A stretch of 12,910 nt of DNA, from positions 72,008 to 84,917 of the forward strand of contig DFFT01000009.1 in NCBI GenBank assembly GCA_002372325.1. Reading direction: 5' to 3'. Below, piece by piece: positions 6,695 through 12,585 of the stretch. Both the position numbers and the translations under genes were made by a program. Within the stretch, counting starts at the first letter, position 1, and the number at the start of each line of letters is the position of its first letter. The notes beneath the pieces were generated by a model, which had not been told where the DNA came from, searched no databases, and saw only the letters and a program-made list of their open reading frames with translations. Source of the DNA: Succinivibrionaceae bacterium UBA3769 (GTDB lineage Bacteria > Pseudomonadota > Gammaproteobacteria > Enterobacterales > Succinivibrionaceae).

Positions 6695-6734
6695 AAAAAA
6701 ACTGCAAGGAGCATAATATACACACCATGCAGTT
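6695..6734 (-). terminator. Intrinsic terminator after rpmJ
   Basis: The stem AACTGCA/TGCAGTT (7 bp, with a further GG/CC pair inside) is followed by a seven-T run on the minus strand, 36 nt after the rpmJ stop. The large loop contains the -10 hexamer of the alpha operon promoter candidate, so terminator and promoter are nested. Confidence 0.65.
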
Positions 6735-6743
6735 AAATTGCAA
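6715..6743 (-). promoter_or_regulatory. Candidate sigma70 promoter of the alpha operon
   Basis: TTGCAA (6743-6738), a 17-bp spacer and TATATT (6720-6715) on the minus strand match the -35 and -10 consensus at 4/6 and 5/6. Predicted start is near 6708, giving a leader of about 90 nt to the rpsM GTG. The promoter overlaps the rpmJ terminator hairpin. Confidence 0.55.
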
Positions 6744-6769
6744 CAAAAATGTGACACAAATTAAGAAAA

Positions 6770-6883
6770 TTAACCCTGACGCTGCTTATGCTTAGGATTG
6801 GTACAAATCACATGAACAACACCGCCGCGACGTACAATCTTGCAATGACGACAGAATTTTTTTACTGAAGCACCAACTTTCAT
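6770..6883 (-). CDS. rpmJ: 50S ribosomal protein L36 (zinc-binding form)
   Basis: This 37-residue gene encodes L36, a small late-assembling 50S protein. It reads MKVGASVKKFCRHCKIVRRGG and ends NPKHKQRQG. Cys11, Cys14, Cys27 and His32 form the complete CCCH zinc site, so this is the zinc-dependent (C+) form. It is one residue shorter than E. coli L36. The ATG has AGGAG 7 nt upstream and lies 26 nt after secY. It is the last spc gene and is followed by a terminator. Confidence 0.97.
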   Translation of the reverse strand: MKVGASVKKFCRHCKIVRRGGVVHVICTNPKHKQRQG

Positions 6884-6909
6884 GATTAGACTCCTTTGTC
6901 CAAGAAGGT

Positions 6910-8235
6910 CTATCGACCAAAATTTATTAAATTTGCTTTCTTCAAAGCATCTCCATACTGATAAGTTGCCATATGGCTTTGAAGCTGAGCAATGAAATCC
7001 ATTATAACCACAACGATAATCAGCAATGAAGTTCCGCCGAAGTAGAACTGTACATTAAACCAGGTCATCAGAAGCTGCGGCACAAGGCATACAAAAACCA
7101 TGTACACCGAGCCGGCTAAAGTCAACCTTGTCATTACCTTGTCAATGTGCTTGGCAGTCTGCTCGCCAGGACGAATACCGGAAATAAAGGCGCCGCTCTT
7201 CTTCAGATTATCCGCTATTTCACGAGGATTAAACACCATCGCGGTATAGAAGAAGCAGAAGAAGACAATTGCCGTAGCATAAAGTATTTCATACAAAGGC
7301 TGACCGGGCTGCAACAGCATGGAAACTTCCTGAAGGAAATTAGCTACAGGTCCCTGACCATTTCCTAACCAGGCCACGATGGTGCCCGGGAAAAGAATTA
7401 TGCTTGAAGCGAAGATGGCCGGAATAACACCAGACATATTAAGCTTCAGCGGCAAATGAGTCGAAGGCGGATTATAAAAACGATTACCGTTCTGACGCTT
7501 GGCATAGTTTATAGGGATGCGGCGCTGTCCGCGTTCCACAAACACTACAAAATATGTAACAGAAACAACAACCAGTGCAATTATAAGGATGCCAATTATT
7601 GAAAGATCCCCCTGACGAACCTGCTCAAAGGTAGCGGCCAGAGCATGAGGAAGTCCCGCAACGATACCGGCAAAAATGAGAAGCGAAATACCGTTTCCGA
7701 CACCCCGCTCTGTAATCTGCTCGCCGAGCCACATCAGGAACATGGTTCCGGCAGTAAGACTGACAGTGGCAACTACCATGAACTGCCACCCCATATTAAC
7801 CTCGTCAACGAGACCCGGAATCATGTTCGGCAGACCGTAAGCAATGCCCACGGACTGCAAGAGGCCCAGAAACAGAGTTCCCCAGCGGGTGTATTTGGTT
7901 AAAGTACGTCTGCCGGATTCGCCCTCTTTCTTAAGTTCAGCCAATGTCGGATTGATTACCGCCATCAGCTGAATAATAATTGCGGACGAAATGTACGGCA
8001 TAATACCAAGGGCTAAAATGGAGGCACGAGACAGAGCGCCGCCTGAAAACATGTTGAACATTCCCAGAACGTTGCCGCTCTGTTCTGAAAACATCTTCTC
8101 AAGAACGTCTGTATTAATTCCAGGAACAGGAACAAAAGATCCCAGACGGAATATAACGAGACCTATAAAAACAAACAATAGGCGACTCACTAATTCATTG
8201 CTGGTTTTGCCTGTCTGGCCTGGTCTTGCTACCAT
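6910..8235 (-). CDS. secY: Protein translocase subunit SecY
   Basis: SecY is the channel-forming subunit of the SecYEG translocon in the inner membrane. The 441-residue product (E. coli 443) has ten predicted membrane segments. The first is about 17-38, and the plug region follows it (GMFNMFSGGALSRASILALGIMP, 58-80). Other landmarks are PTLAELKKEGESGRR (96-110), FLMWLGEQITERGVGNGIS (166-184), VFVERGQRR, the cytoplasmic loop KRQNGNRFYNPPSTHLPLKLN (246-266) and NPREIADNLKKSGAFISGIRPGEQTA. These cytoplasmic loops contact SecA and the ribosome. The end ALKKANLINFGR is typical. ATG lies 11 nt after rplO with AAGG upstream. Position between rplO and rpmJ is the standard spc order. Confidence 0.98.
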   Translation of the reverse strand: MVARPGQTGKTSNELVSRLLFVFIGLVIFRLGSFVPVPGINTDVLEKMFSEQSGNVLGMFNMFSGGALSRASILALGIMPYISSAIIIQLMAVINPTLAELKKEGESGRRTLTKYTRWGTLFLGLLQSVGIAYGLPNMIPGLVDEVNMGWQFMVVATVSLTAGTMFLMWLGEQITERGVGNGISLLIFAGIVAGLPHALAATFEQVRQGDLSIIGILIIALVVVSVTYFVVFVERGQRRIPINYAKRQNGNRFYNPPSTHLPLKLNMSGVIPAIFASSIILFPGTIVAWLGNGQGPVANFLQEVSMLLQPGQPLYEILYATAIVFFCFFYTAMVFNPREIADNLKKSGAFISGIRPGEQTAKHIDKVMTRLTLAGSVYMVFVCLVPQLLMTWFNVQFYFGGTSLLIIVVVIMDFIAQLQSHMATYQYGDALKKANLINFGR

Positions 8236-8246
8236 TACTTCAACCC

Positions 8247-8687
8247 TTATTCTTCAACCTTGCCGCCTGCTGCTTCAATGGCAGCTCTGGCACCCTTAGT
8301 TACACGAATTCCCTTAACGGTGAAAGCGCGAGAAATCTTAGGCTCCTTGGACAGGATAATCTTAGCATTCTCGTACTTCTCGCCGATGATATCAGCCTGC
8401 TTAAGAGTAAGCATGTCAACAACATCACCTTCAAGCTTGTTCAGCTCATTAAGAGGGACTTCAGTAGTAACGGCTGCAATACGAGAAAAGAAGCCGAACT
8501 TAGGAAGACGAATCTTGATGGGCATCTGACCGCCTTCAAATCCCGGACGAGTACCGCCGCTCTTGCGCGCGCCGGCGCCCTTGATACCGCGACCGCAGGT
8601 CTTGCCAATGCCAGAACCAATACCACGGCCTACACGAACTGCCTTCTTTCTGGAACCTGCAGCTGGAGAAAGATCATTGAGACGCAT
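8247..8687 (-). CDS. rplO: 50S ribosomal protein L15
   Basis: L15 is a 50S protein that joins late in assembly and reaches into 23S rRNA with an extended basic N-terminus. The 146-residue product (E. coli 144) begins MRLNDLSPAAGSRKKAVRVGRG and has the Gly/Arg-rich arm GIGSGIGKTCGRGIKGAGAR, then GGTRPGFEGGQMPIKIRLPKFGF and an Ala/Gly-rich end. Its ATG touches the rpmD stop (TAA then ATG, no gap), and the ribosome binding site GGAGG lies inside rpmD. This arrangement suggests translational coupling. Confidence 0.98.
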   Translation of the reverse strand: MRLNDLSPAAGSRKKAVRVGRGIGSGIGKTCGRGIKGAGARKSGGTRPGFEGGQMPIKIRLPKFGFFSRIAAVTTEVPLNELNKLEGDVVDMLTLKQADIIGEKYENAKIILSKEPKISRAFTVKGIRVTKGARAAIEAAGGKVEE

Positions 8688-8870
8688 TTATTCCTCCACC
8701 TTGATCATGTAATAAACCTTATTAAGCATACCGCGGATAATCGGAGTATCAGGTACAACGACAGTATGACGGATATGCCGCAAGCCAAGATTCTTCAGAA
8801 TCGCAAGATGCTGAGGCTTTCTGCCGATAGAGCTGCGAATCTGAGTAACTTTAAGAGTTTTGTCAGCCAT
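8688..8870 (-). CDS. rpmD: 50S ribosomal protein L30
   Basis: L30 is a small 50S protein bound to 23S rRNA. The product is 60 residues (E. coli 59): MADKTLKVTQIRSSIGRKPQH, then LGLRHIRHTVVVPDTPIIRGMLNKVYYMIKVEE. I use the ATG at 8870; the in-frame ATG four codons earlier would overlap rpsE and lies ahead of the ribosome binding site. GGAG is 6 nt upstream of the chosen start, within the last codons of rpsE. One nucleotide separates the rpsE stop from this start. Confidence 0.97.
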   Translation of the reverse strand: MADKTLKVTQIRSSIGRKPQHLAILKNLGLRHIRHTVVVPDTPIIRGMLNKVYYMIKVEE

Positions 8871-8871
8871 T

Positions 8872-9387
8872 TTATACTCCAAGTATCTGCTCTACAGTAA
8901 GACCGCGCTTTGCAGCAACATCTTCAGGAGATCTTACAGAGGAAAGAGCACGAATGGTAGCGCGAACAACATTACCCTGGTTGGTAGAGCCGTATGCCTT
9001 TGCAAGCACATTGCGCACACCGGCAACTTCGAGAACCGCGCGCATAGCGCCGCCGGCAATAATACCGGTACCTTCAGAGGCAGGCTTCATGAACACGGTA
9101 GAACCGGCATGAGATCCCTTAACTTCATGATACAAAGTACCTTCGTTAAGCTCGATGCGGCTGCGGGAATTTGCATCACGGCGAGCCTGATCCATAGCCT
9201 TGGCAATAGCAGCAGGAACTTCGCTTGCCTTGCCGTAGCCATAACCAACTCTGCCCTTGCCATCACCAACAACAGTCAAAGCGGTGAAAGAGAAAATACG
9301 ACCGCCCTTTACAACTTTAGCAACACGATTTACAGCAACTAACTTTTCCTGCATTTCAGTGTTAGCCTGGTTTTCATTTTTAGCCAT
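8872..9387 (-). CDS. rpsE: 30S ribosomal protein S5
   Basis: S5 lines the mRNA entry channel with S3 and S4 and influences decoding fidelity. The 171-residue product (E. coli 167) contains the double-stranded RNA-binding fold (LVAVNRVAKVVKGGRIFSFTALTVVGDGKGRVGYGYGKA) and the C-terminal S5 fold (PASEGTGIIAGGAMRAVLEVAGVRNVLAKAYGSTN). It ends GLTVEQILGV. I start it at the ATG at 9387 (MAKNENQ); two further upstream codons would begin with TTG and overlap the ribosome binding site. AAGGT lies 8 nt upstream. It is 11 nt after rplR. Confidence 0.97.
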   Translation of the reverse strand: MAKNENQANTEMQEKLVAVNRVAKVVKGGRIFSFTALTVVGDGKGRVGYGYGKASEVPAAIAKAMDQARRDANSRSRIELNEGTLYHEVKGSHAGSTVFMKPASEGTGIIAGGAMRAVLEVAGVRNVLAKAYGSTNQGNVVRATIRALSSVRSPEDVAAKRGLTVEQILGV

Positions 9388-9398
9388 TCTCAACCACC

Positions 9399-9749
9399 TT
9401 AGAACTTAAGACCAGCTTCACGGGCAGCCTGAGCAAGAGCCTCAACACGGCCGTGATACTGGAAACCTGAACGATCAAAAGATACGGTGGTAACTTCCTT
9501 GGCTACAGCGCGTTCGGCAATGGTCTTGCCAATAAGAGCTGCGGCTTCCTTGTTACCGGTATACTTAACCTGACCTGCAAGAGACTTCTCAAGAGTGGAA
9601 GCGCTTGCGATAACATTGCCTTCGTCGTTAATTACCTGAGCGTAAATATGACGCGGAGTACGAAAAACAACCAAGCGGGTAGCACCCAGTTCACGCATCT
9701 TGGCACGTGCTCTAGTGGCACGACGAAGACGAGATACTTTCTTATTCAT
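9399..9749 (-). CDS. rplR: 50S ribosomal protein L18
   Basis: L18 binds 5S rRNA and, with L5, attaches it to the 50S central protuberance. The 116-residue product (E. coli 117) has the basic start MNKKVSRLRRATRARAKMREL, RLVVFRTPRHIYAQVI, then VSFDRSGFQYHGRVEALAQAAREAGLKF, the usual C-terminal signature. ATG with AGGA 7 nt upstream is 9 nt after rplF. Confidence 0.98.
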   Translation of the reverse strand: MNKKVSRLRRATRARAKMRELGATRLVVFRTPRHIYAQVINDEGNVIASASTLEKSLAGQVKYTGNKEAAALIGKTIAERAVAKEVTTVSFDRSGFQYHGRVEALAQAAREAGLKF

Positions 9750-9758
9750 TGCGTATTC

Positions 9759-10292
9759 CTACTTCTTCTTAGCTTCTTTAATGTGAACGACTTCGTCTGC
9801 ATAACGAACACCCTTGCCCTTGTAAGGCTCCGGAGCTCTGACAGAACGGATTTCAGAAGCAACCTGTCCTACCAGATTACGATCTGCGCCGCTGATGTTA
9901 ATTTCAGTCTGGGAAGGGGTTTCAACCTTAATTCCCTCAGGCACAGTGTAATCAACAGGATTTGAATAACCTAAATTAAGAGTTACCGTGTTGCCCTTGG
10001 CCTGAGCGCGGTAGCCTACTCCCTTGAGAATAAGCTTAACCACGTACCCCTTGGTCACACCGACAACCATGTTATGAGCAAGAGCGCGGGCAGTACCGGA
10101 CTGAGCGTTGGCATTCTTGGACTCATCAACAGGAGCAAATTTAAGTTCATTATCTTCAAAAGTAACCTTAACGGCAGGATTGACATTAAGAGTCAGAGCA
10201 GCGCTCTTACCCTTTACAGTCAGCACCTGACCCTCAAGCTTTACTTCAACACCTGCAGGAATAACCACAGGAGCTTTTGCGATTCTTGACAT
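9759..10292 (-). CDS. rplF: 50S ribosomal protein L6
   Basis: L6 lies near the sarcin-ricin loop and the factor-binding site of the 50S subunit. The 177-residue product has the same length as E. coli L6 and two repeated L6 folds (about 1-82 and 83-177). Visible signatures are MSRIAKAPVVIPAGVEV, NMVVGVTKGYVVKLILKGVGYRAQ, LGYSNPVDYTVPEGI and the C-terminal RAPEPYKGKGVRYADEVV. AAGGAG lies 6 nt before the ATG. Ten nucleotides separate it from rpsH. Confidence 0.98.
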   Translation of the reverse strand: MSRIAKAPVVIPAGVEVKLEGQVLTVKGKSAALTLNVNPAVKVTFEDNELKFAPVDESKNANAQSGTARALAHNMVVGVTKGYVVKLILKGVGYRAQAKGNTVTLNLGYSNPVDYTVPEGIKVETPSQTEINISGADRNLVGQVASEIRSVRAPEPYKGKGVRYADEVVHIKEAKKK

Positions 10293-10302
10293 TATTTACT
10301 CC

Positions 10303-10695
10303 TTAAGCTACGTAGCAAATGACTTCTCCGCCTACGCCGTTCTTGCGCGCAGCGCGATCGGTCATCAGGCCCTTGGAAGTAGAAATAACAGCGATGCCAA
10401 GACCATTCTGAATCTTAGGAAGATTCTGGCAGGACTTGTAGATACGAAGACCAGGACGGGAAACTCTCTGGATCAGCTCAACAACGGGTTTGCCGTTGTA
10501 ATACTTAAGCCCGATTTCAAGAGTCTTGATAACGTCACCGGTTACCTTAACATCTGAAATGTAGCCCTCTTCCTTGAGAAGGTTGGCAATAGCCAGCTTC
10601 ATCTTGGAAGACGGAACAGTTACAGCAACTTTGCCAGCCGCCTGGCCGTTACGAATGCGAGTCAGTAAATCCGCAATAGGATCTTGCATACTCAT
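10303..10695 (-). CDS. rpsH: 30S ribosomal protein S8
   Basis: S8 binds the 16S rRNA central domain early in 30S assembly. In E. coli it is also the translational repressor of the spc operon, binding mRNA around the rplE start. The 130-residue product equals the E. coli length: MSMQDPIADLLTRIRNGQAAGK, IQRVSRPGLRIYKS, GLGIAVISTSKGLMTDRAARKNGVGGEVICYVA. The ATG has GGGAGA 8 nt upstream and is 18 nt after rpsN. Whether it regulates this operon cannot be read directly. Confidence 0.98.
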   Translation of the reverse strand: MSMQDPIADLLTRIRNGQAAGKVAVTVPSSKMKLAIANLLKEEGYISDVKVTGDVIKTLEIGLKYYNGKPVVELIQRVSRPGLRIYKSCQNLPKIQNGLGIAVISTSKGLMTDRAARKNGVGGEVICYVA

Positions 10696-10713
10696 AAAGT
10701 TAATCTCCCTGAA

Positions 10714-11019
10714 TTACCAGCTGGCCTTCTTAAGACCTGGAATTTCGCCCTTCATCATGTGTTCGCGAACCATATTACGGCACATGCCGAATTTACGGAG
10801 GAAACCATGAGGACGACCTGTGATGCAGCAACGATTGCGCTGACGTACCACGCTTGAATCACGCGGCAGCTTCTGCAGCGCTACAATGGCATTCCAGCGT
10901 TCATCATCGGAAGAGTTAACATCAGATACAATAGCCTTAAGCTTCTGACGCTTTTCAAAGTACTTATTTACAAGAAATGCGCGCTTTGCTTCGCGATTCT
11001 TCATAGAAGTTTTTGCCAT
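10714..11019 (-). CDS. rpsN: 30S ribosomal protein S14 (long form)
   Basis: S14 is a late-binding protein of the 30S head. At 101 residues this is the long, normally zinc-free form, as in E. coli. It has MAKTSMKNREAKR, ALQKLPRDSSVVRQRNRC, TGRPHGFLRKFGMCR and the ending EIPGLKKASW. Compared with the four-cysteine zinc form, Cys64 and Cys80 sit at two of the four ligand positions, while Thr67 and Met83 occupy the others. The site is therefore incomplete. ATG with AAGGG upstream, 12 nt after rplE. Confidence 0.98.
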   Translation of the reverse strand: MAKTSMKNREAKRAFLVNKYFEKRQKLKAIVSDVNSSDDERWNAIVALQKLPRDSSVVRQRNRCCITGRPHGFLRKFGMCRNMVREHMMKGEIPGLKKASW

Positions 11020-11031
11020 AATTCTTTACCC

Positions 11032-11571
11032 TTACTTACGGAACGGGAAATTGAAAGCAGCAAGAAGCTCGCGAGCCTCTTCATCGGTCTTGGCAGAAGT
11101 GGTAATGGTTACATCGAGACCACGAACCGCATCAACCTTGTCGAAATCAATCTCCGGGAAAATGATCTGTTCACGAACACCCATGGAGTAATTGCCGCGG
11201 CCGTCAAAGGACTCGCTGCTCACGCCGCGAAAATCGCGGATACGGGGCATGGCAATGCTAATGAGACGCTCAAGGAATTCCCACATACGTTCACCGCGTA
11301 AGGTAACCTTACAGCCGATAGGATAGCCCTCACGAATCTTAAAGCCTGCAACCGACTTACGAACCTTGGTGATTAAAGGCTTCTGACCGGAGATAGCTGC
11401 CATATCCTTTACGGCATTCTCCAAAACCTTCTTGTCATCTACAGCTTCACCAACGCCCATATTGAGGGTAATCTTCTCAATTCTGGGGACTTGCATGACA
11501 GTCTTGTAACCAAACTTTTCAGAAAGCTTCTTGATTACTTCTTGTCTGTAAACATCATGCAGTTTCGCCAT
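11032..11571 (-). CDS. rplE: 50S ribosomal protein L5
   Basis: L5 binds 5S rRNA, contacts P-site tRNA and bridges to S13. The 179-residue product has the same length as E. coli L5 and reads MAKLHDVYRQEVIKKL, VMQVPRIEKITLNMGVGEA, PLITKVRKSVAGFKIREGYPIG, SFDGRGNYSMGVREQIIFPEID and ends AFNFPFRK. The start is the ATG at 11571; an in-frame TTG four codons earlier overlaps the ribosome binding site. GGAG is 6 nt upstream. The rplX-rplE junction is where E. coli carries its S8 repressor site; the start region here looks similar, but I did not confirm the fold. Confidence 0.98.
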   Translation of the reverse strand: MAKLHDVYRQEVIKKLSEKFGYKTVMQVPRIEKITLNMGVGEAVDDKKVLENAVKDMAAISGQKPLITKVRKSVAGFKIREGYPIGCKVTLRGERMWEFLERLISIAMPRIRDFRGVSSESFDGRGNYSMGVREQIIFPEIDFDKVDAVRGLDVTITTSAKTDEEARELLAAFNFPFRK

Positions 11572-11583
11572 TGTAAACTCCAA

Positions 11584-11901
11584 TTATTTAACAAGTTCAT
11601 TATTAGACTTGAAGAAACGAACCTTCTTGCCGTCTTCAATTCTGAAACCAATACGATCTGCCTTCTTGGTGGAAGGATTCAGAATCGCAACGTTAGAAAC
11701 GTCAATGGGCATCTCCTTTTCAATAATTCCGCTGGGAATATTGAACTGGGGTCTTCCCTTCTGATGCTTCTTAACAACGTTAACGCCTTCGACGATAACC
11801 TTATGTTCCTTGGTGAGAACAGTCTTAACCTTACCGGTCTTGGACTTATCCTTACCAGCGATAACAATAACTTCGTCATTCTTGCGAATTTTTGCTGACA
11901 T
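11584..11901 (-). CDS. rplX: 50S ribosomal protein L24
   Basis: L24 is an initiator of 50S assembly that binds the 5' domain of 23S rRNA near the exit tunnel. The 105-residue product (E. coli 104) opens with the KOW segment KIRKNDEVIVIAGKDKSKTGKV. It continues with VEGVNVVKKHQKGRP and VSNVAILNPSTKKADRIGFRIEDGKKVRFFKS. AAGGAG lies 8 nt before the ATG, and 12 nt separate it from rplN. Confidence 0.98.
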   Translation of the reverse strand: MSAKIRKNDEVIVIAGKDKSKTGKVKTVLTKEHKVIVEGVNVVKKHQKGRPQFNIPSGIIEKEMPIDVSNVAILNPSTKKADRIGFRIEDGKKVRFFKSNNELVK

Positions 11902-11913
11902 TGTTTCAACTCC

Positions 11914-12282
11914 TTAAAGTACTTCAGGTGCTAAGGAAACTATCTTCATGAAGCGTTCAGTACGAAGTTCACGAGTGACAGGTCCAAAAATACGAGTACC
12001 GATAGGCTCATAGGAACCATTAAGAAGCACAGCAGCATTGCTGTCGAAACGAATGACAGAACCATCCGGACGGCGAACGCCCTTCTTGGTACGAACAACA
12101 ACGGCATTAACTACGTCACCCTTCTTGACCTTTCCGCGGGGAATTGCTTCCTTTACGGAAACCTTGATGACGTCGCCTACTGCGGCATAACGACGATGTG
12201 AACCACCAAGAACCTTAATACACATTACACTACGAGCGCCAGAATTATCGGCGACATCTAGCGTACTCTGCATCTGGATCAT
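11914..12282 (-). CDS. rplN: 50S ribosomal protein L14
   Basis: L14 lies at the subunit interface, forms a bridge to 16S rRNA and is the docking site of the silencing factor RsfS in other bacteria. The 122-residue product (E. coli 123) starts MIQMQSTLDVADNSGARSVMCIKVLGG. It has KEAIPRGKVKKGDVVNAVVVRTKKGVRRPDGS, and ends GTRIFGPVTRELRTERFMKIVSLAPEVL. GGAG is 7 nt before the ATG. It is the first spc gene. Unusually for this group, rpsQ does not lie directly upstream; about 300 nt of non-coding DNA does. Confidence 0.98.
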   Translation of the reverse strand: MIQMQSTLDVADNSGARSVMCIKVLGGSHRRYAAVGDVIKVSVKEAIPRGKVKKGDVVNAVVVRTKKGVRRPDGSVIRFDSNAAVLLNGSYEPIGTRIFGPVTRELRTERFMKIVSLAPEVL

Positions 12283-12302
12283 GATAATGCTCCGTTATAA
12301 CT

Positions 12303-12344
12303 AAAAAAAACAATCAGCCTTCTGCGTATAAACAAAAGGTGCTG
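12303..12344 (-). terminator. Hairpin plus eight-T run in the rplN leader
   Basis: On the minus strand CAGCACCTT pairs with AAGGCTG (7 bp with a two-nt bulge), then ATTG and eight T residues follow. It may end the transcript of the upstream gene or attenuate spc operon transcription. The GATTG-plus-T-run-plus-A motif also occurs after the rpsM leader hairpin. Confidence 0.4.
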
Positions 12345-12345
12345 C

Positions 12346-12376
12346 ATGATAACACAACTTTGTGATAAAAATCATC
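12346..12376 (-). promoter_or_regulatory. Weak rplN promoter candidate with CRP/FNR-like palindrome
   Basis: TATCAT at 12351-12346 is a plausible -10. No good -35 is seen at 17 bp. Instead a CRP/FNR-like palindrome (TGTGAT, 4 bp, ATCATC) lies at 12361-12376, where a -35 would be. It matches the TGTGA half-site perfectly and the other half only partly. Both calls are tentative. Confidence 0.28.
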
Positions 12377-12408
12377 ATTTATTTGGGGTAAAACCATGAT
12401 TTTTTTTT
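12367..12408. repeat. AT-rich inverted repeat, possible terminator
   Basis: The 9-bp arms AAAAATCAT (12367-12375) and ATGATTTTT (12396-12404) are perfect inverted copies about 20 bp apart. The plus-strand side continues into nine T residues in total. A T-run follows on the minus side too, but the stem is AT-rich and weak. It could end the upstream minus-strand transcript. Confidence 0.35.
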
Positions 12409-12437
12409 CAAAAAGCAAAAAAGGGTTACTATTCACA

Positions 12438-12470
12438 GCCCCTAAAAGTACCTAAATTGACCCCACCGCC
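12438..12470. mobile_element. Possible remnant of an IS21-type insertion-sequence end
   Basis: The minus-strand motif GGGGTCAATTTAGG, with two 10-bp imperfect direct repeats (CCTAAAAGTA and CCTAAATTGA on the plus strand) next to CCCC, recalls the short repeats at the ends of some IS21-family elements. No transposase gene is present. This rests on pattern memory only and could be wrong. Confidence 0.22.
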
Positions 12471-12585
12471 ATTTACACATAGAGGTGCGCGTCATCCCTA
12501 TCGACTGCTCGGTGAGCAGGCGATGATCAGGATGGCGTTTAGTGCTATGCTTTTTTGTGACTGTTTGACAGTTGTTATGATTTGT

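Larger units (their letters stand above)
12283..12585. other. Non-coding gap where rpsQ is normally found upstream of rplN
   Basis: These 303 nt contain no credible gene in either direction; short open frames lack ribosome binding sites and resemble nothing I recognise. In minus-strand order the stretch has a short hairpin ACTGT/ACAGT near 12560-12575, a 6-bp hairpin CTGCTC/GAGCAG at 12505-12519 and a possible insertion-sequence terminus at 12438-12470. These are followed by an AT-rich inverted repeat at 12367-12408, a CRP/FNR-like palindrome with a weak -10, and a hairpin with an eight-T run before the rplN ribosome binding site. Confidence 0.6.

Noticed and set aside
8226..8900. Plus-strand open frame of 224 codons across rplO and rpmD
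   Set aside because: Shadow of two certain ribosomal-protein genes; no family resemblance.
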